Virus record (IMG/VR): IMGVR_UViG_3300033182_000098
Location: 1 to 36,137 of that record
Origin: a virus
DNA length: 36,137 nt
Reading direction: 5' to 3' (one strand)
The position numbers were made by a program, and so were the translations under genes. This document shows positions 35,715 to 36,137 of the stretch, piece after piece. The notes under the pieces were generated by a model. The model made no database searches. It had not been told where the DNA came from and saw only the letters and a program-made list of their open reading frames with translations. Each line of letters opens with the position of its first letter. The first letter of the stretch is position 1.

Positions 35715-36137
35715 TTCTTATCGTCTTTCATTGATGTACCAAAGTAGTAACCAAAGATTGATAAAGAAACTCCTTCTACAATTCCGATTAAGTGGTAGAA
35801 AAGTTCTTTATTTGTCTCTGGAATGTCTAATGCAAGGATAGCCCAAATAATCACACCAAACGCTCCTAGACCTACTAACCCTGTTATATTAAACAGCCAA
35901 TCCTTTCCACCTGCTTTAGCAACCTCTACTTCTCTCTGTCTTGCAGAGTCTCTATCTGCTACTTCCGCCTTATAAGCCTCTATAAGAGCTTTGTGGGCAT
36001 CTTCTTTCTCTTCAGGTGTCATAGTATCATCCGTATCTATAACCTGCTTTAAAACGCCTAATACGCCCTTATCAGGCAATATACCTCCTAGATTGCCTAG
36101 AAGCTTACCTACCTTAGTATCTTTAAATGGTTTTTTA
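35711..36137 (-). CDS. Holin candidate, main part (continues at 1-146)
   Basis: 143 residues when joined to the start at 146 across the circle. The first 60 residues are soluble and amphipathic with DTDDTMTPEEKEDAHKALIE, then KDWLFNITGLVGLGAFGVII and GIVEGVSLSIFGYYFGTSMK mark two membrane segments near residues 85-105 and 115-135. The order and GIxEGVSLSIFGYYFG end match a holin-like family found in flavobacterial phages. It would permeabilise the membrane for the endolysin encoded directly downstream. A TTG at 36079 is only an internal codon. Confidence 0.75.
   Translation of the reverse strand, partial: KKPFKDTKVGKLLGNLGGILPDKGVLGVLKQVIDTDDTMTPEEKEDAHKALIEAYKAEVADRDSARQREVEVAKAGGKDWLFNITGLVGLGAFGVIIWAILALDIPETNKELFYHLIGIVEGVSLSIFGYYFGTSMKDDKK
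35997..36137. repeat. Terminal direct repeat, right copy
   Basis: Identical to 1-141; see the left copy. The sequence encodes part of the holin candidate, so joining the copies restores an uninterrupted gene. Confidence 0.95.

Overview
The window is a complete circular phage genome of about 36.0 kb. Its first 141 bases are repeated exactly at its end (1-141 = 35997-36137), so the contig closes on itself and one gene crosses the junction. The parts list is that of a tailed phage with a long non-contractile tail: terminase, portal, HK97-like capsid set, tail tube, frameshifting tail chaperone, tape measure, and no sheath. Small proteins, the fibre architecture, AT-rich DNA (roughly 38-40% G+C), absence of Shine-Dalgarno sites and promoter-like TAnnTTTG motifs suggest a Bacteroidetes (marine flavobacterial) host. 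This host call is inference. No integrase or repressor is recognisable, so a lytic lifestyle is more likely.

All genes but one lie on the minus strand and are read right to left. Running leftward: 35.0-34.2 kb holds a decayed M15 peptidase homologue and small genes. 34.2-27.5 kb is the DNA metabolism block: ERF annealing protein, a small SSB-like protein, HNH endonuclease, beta-class DNA methyltransferase, RecA/RepA-like ATPase, RusA resolvase, sigma-like factor, PD-(D/E)XK nucleases, a dATP/dGTP diphosphohydrolase domain. 27.2-24.5 kb holds a DnaA domain IV-like protein, TerS, TerL and a small Rha-like protein. 20.1-7.2 kb is the virion block in an unusual order: tail chaperone, tail proteins and tape measure first, then protease, scaffold, capsid, tail tube, portal, adaptor. 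7.2-1.1 kb encodes fibres and receptor-binding candidates. The lysis cassette (0.9 kb through the junction to 35.3 kb) holds small membrane proteins, a thioredoxin-like protein, a holin candidate and an M15 endolysin.

The odd region is 20.4-24.5 kb. The only plus-strand gene (GIY-YIG nuclease) is followed at once by a 49-bp tandem repeat, then by about 3.2 kb of G+C-rich DNA crowded with CCWGG (about 65 sites by eye against about ten elsewhere). This island carries an M20/M42-type metallopeptidase with a zinc ribbon, a small membrane protein and a 398-residue phage protein of unknown function. It is followed by a purine/pyrimidine-alternating CGC-rich tract, DnaA-box-like sites and 21-bp iterons, one of which recurs inside terL.

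Across the whole genome I found no GATC and no CATG, and codon choice appears to dodge both, which points to strong counter-selection, probably by host restriction. The tail chaperone carries a T9 slippery run with a clear -1 extension overlapping a second coding frame.
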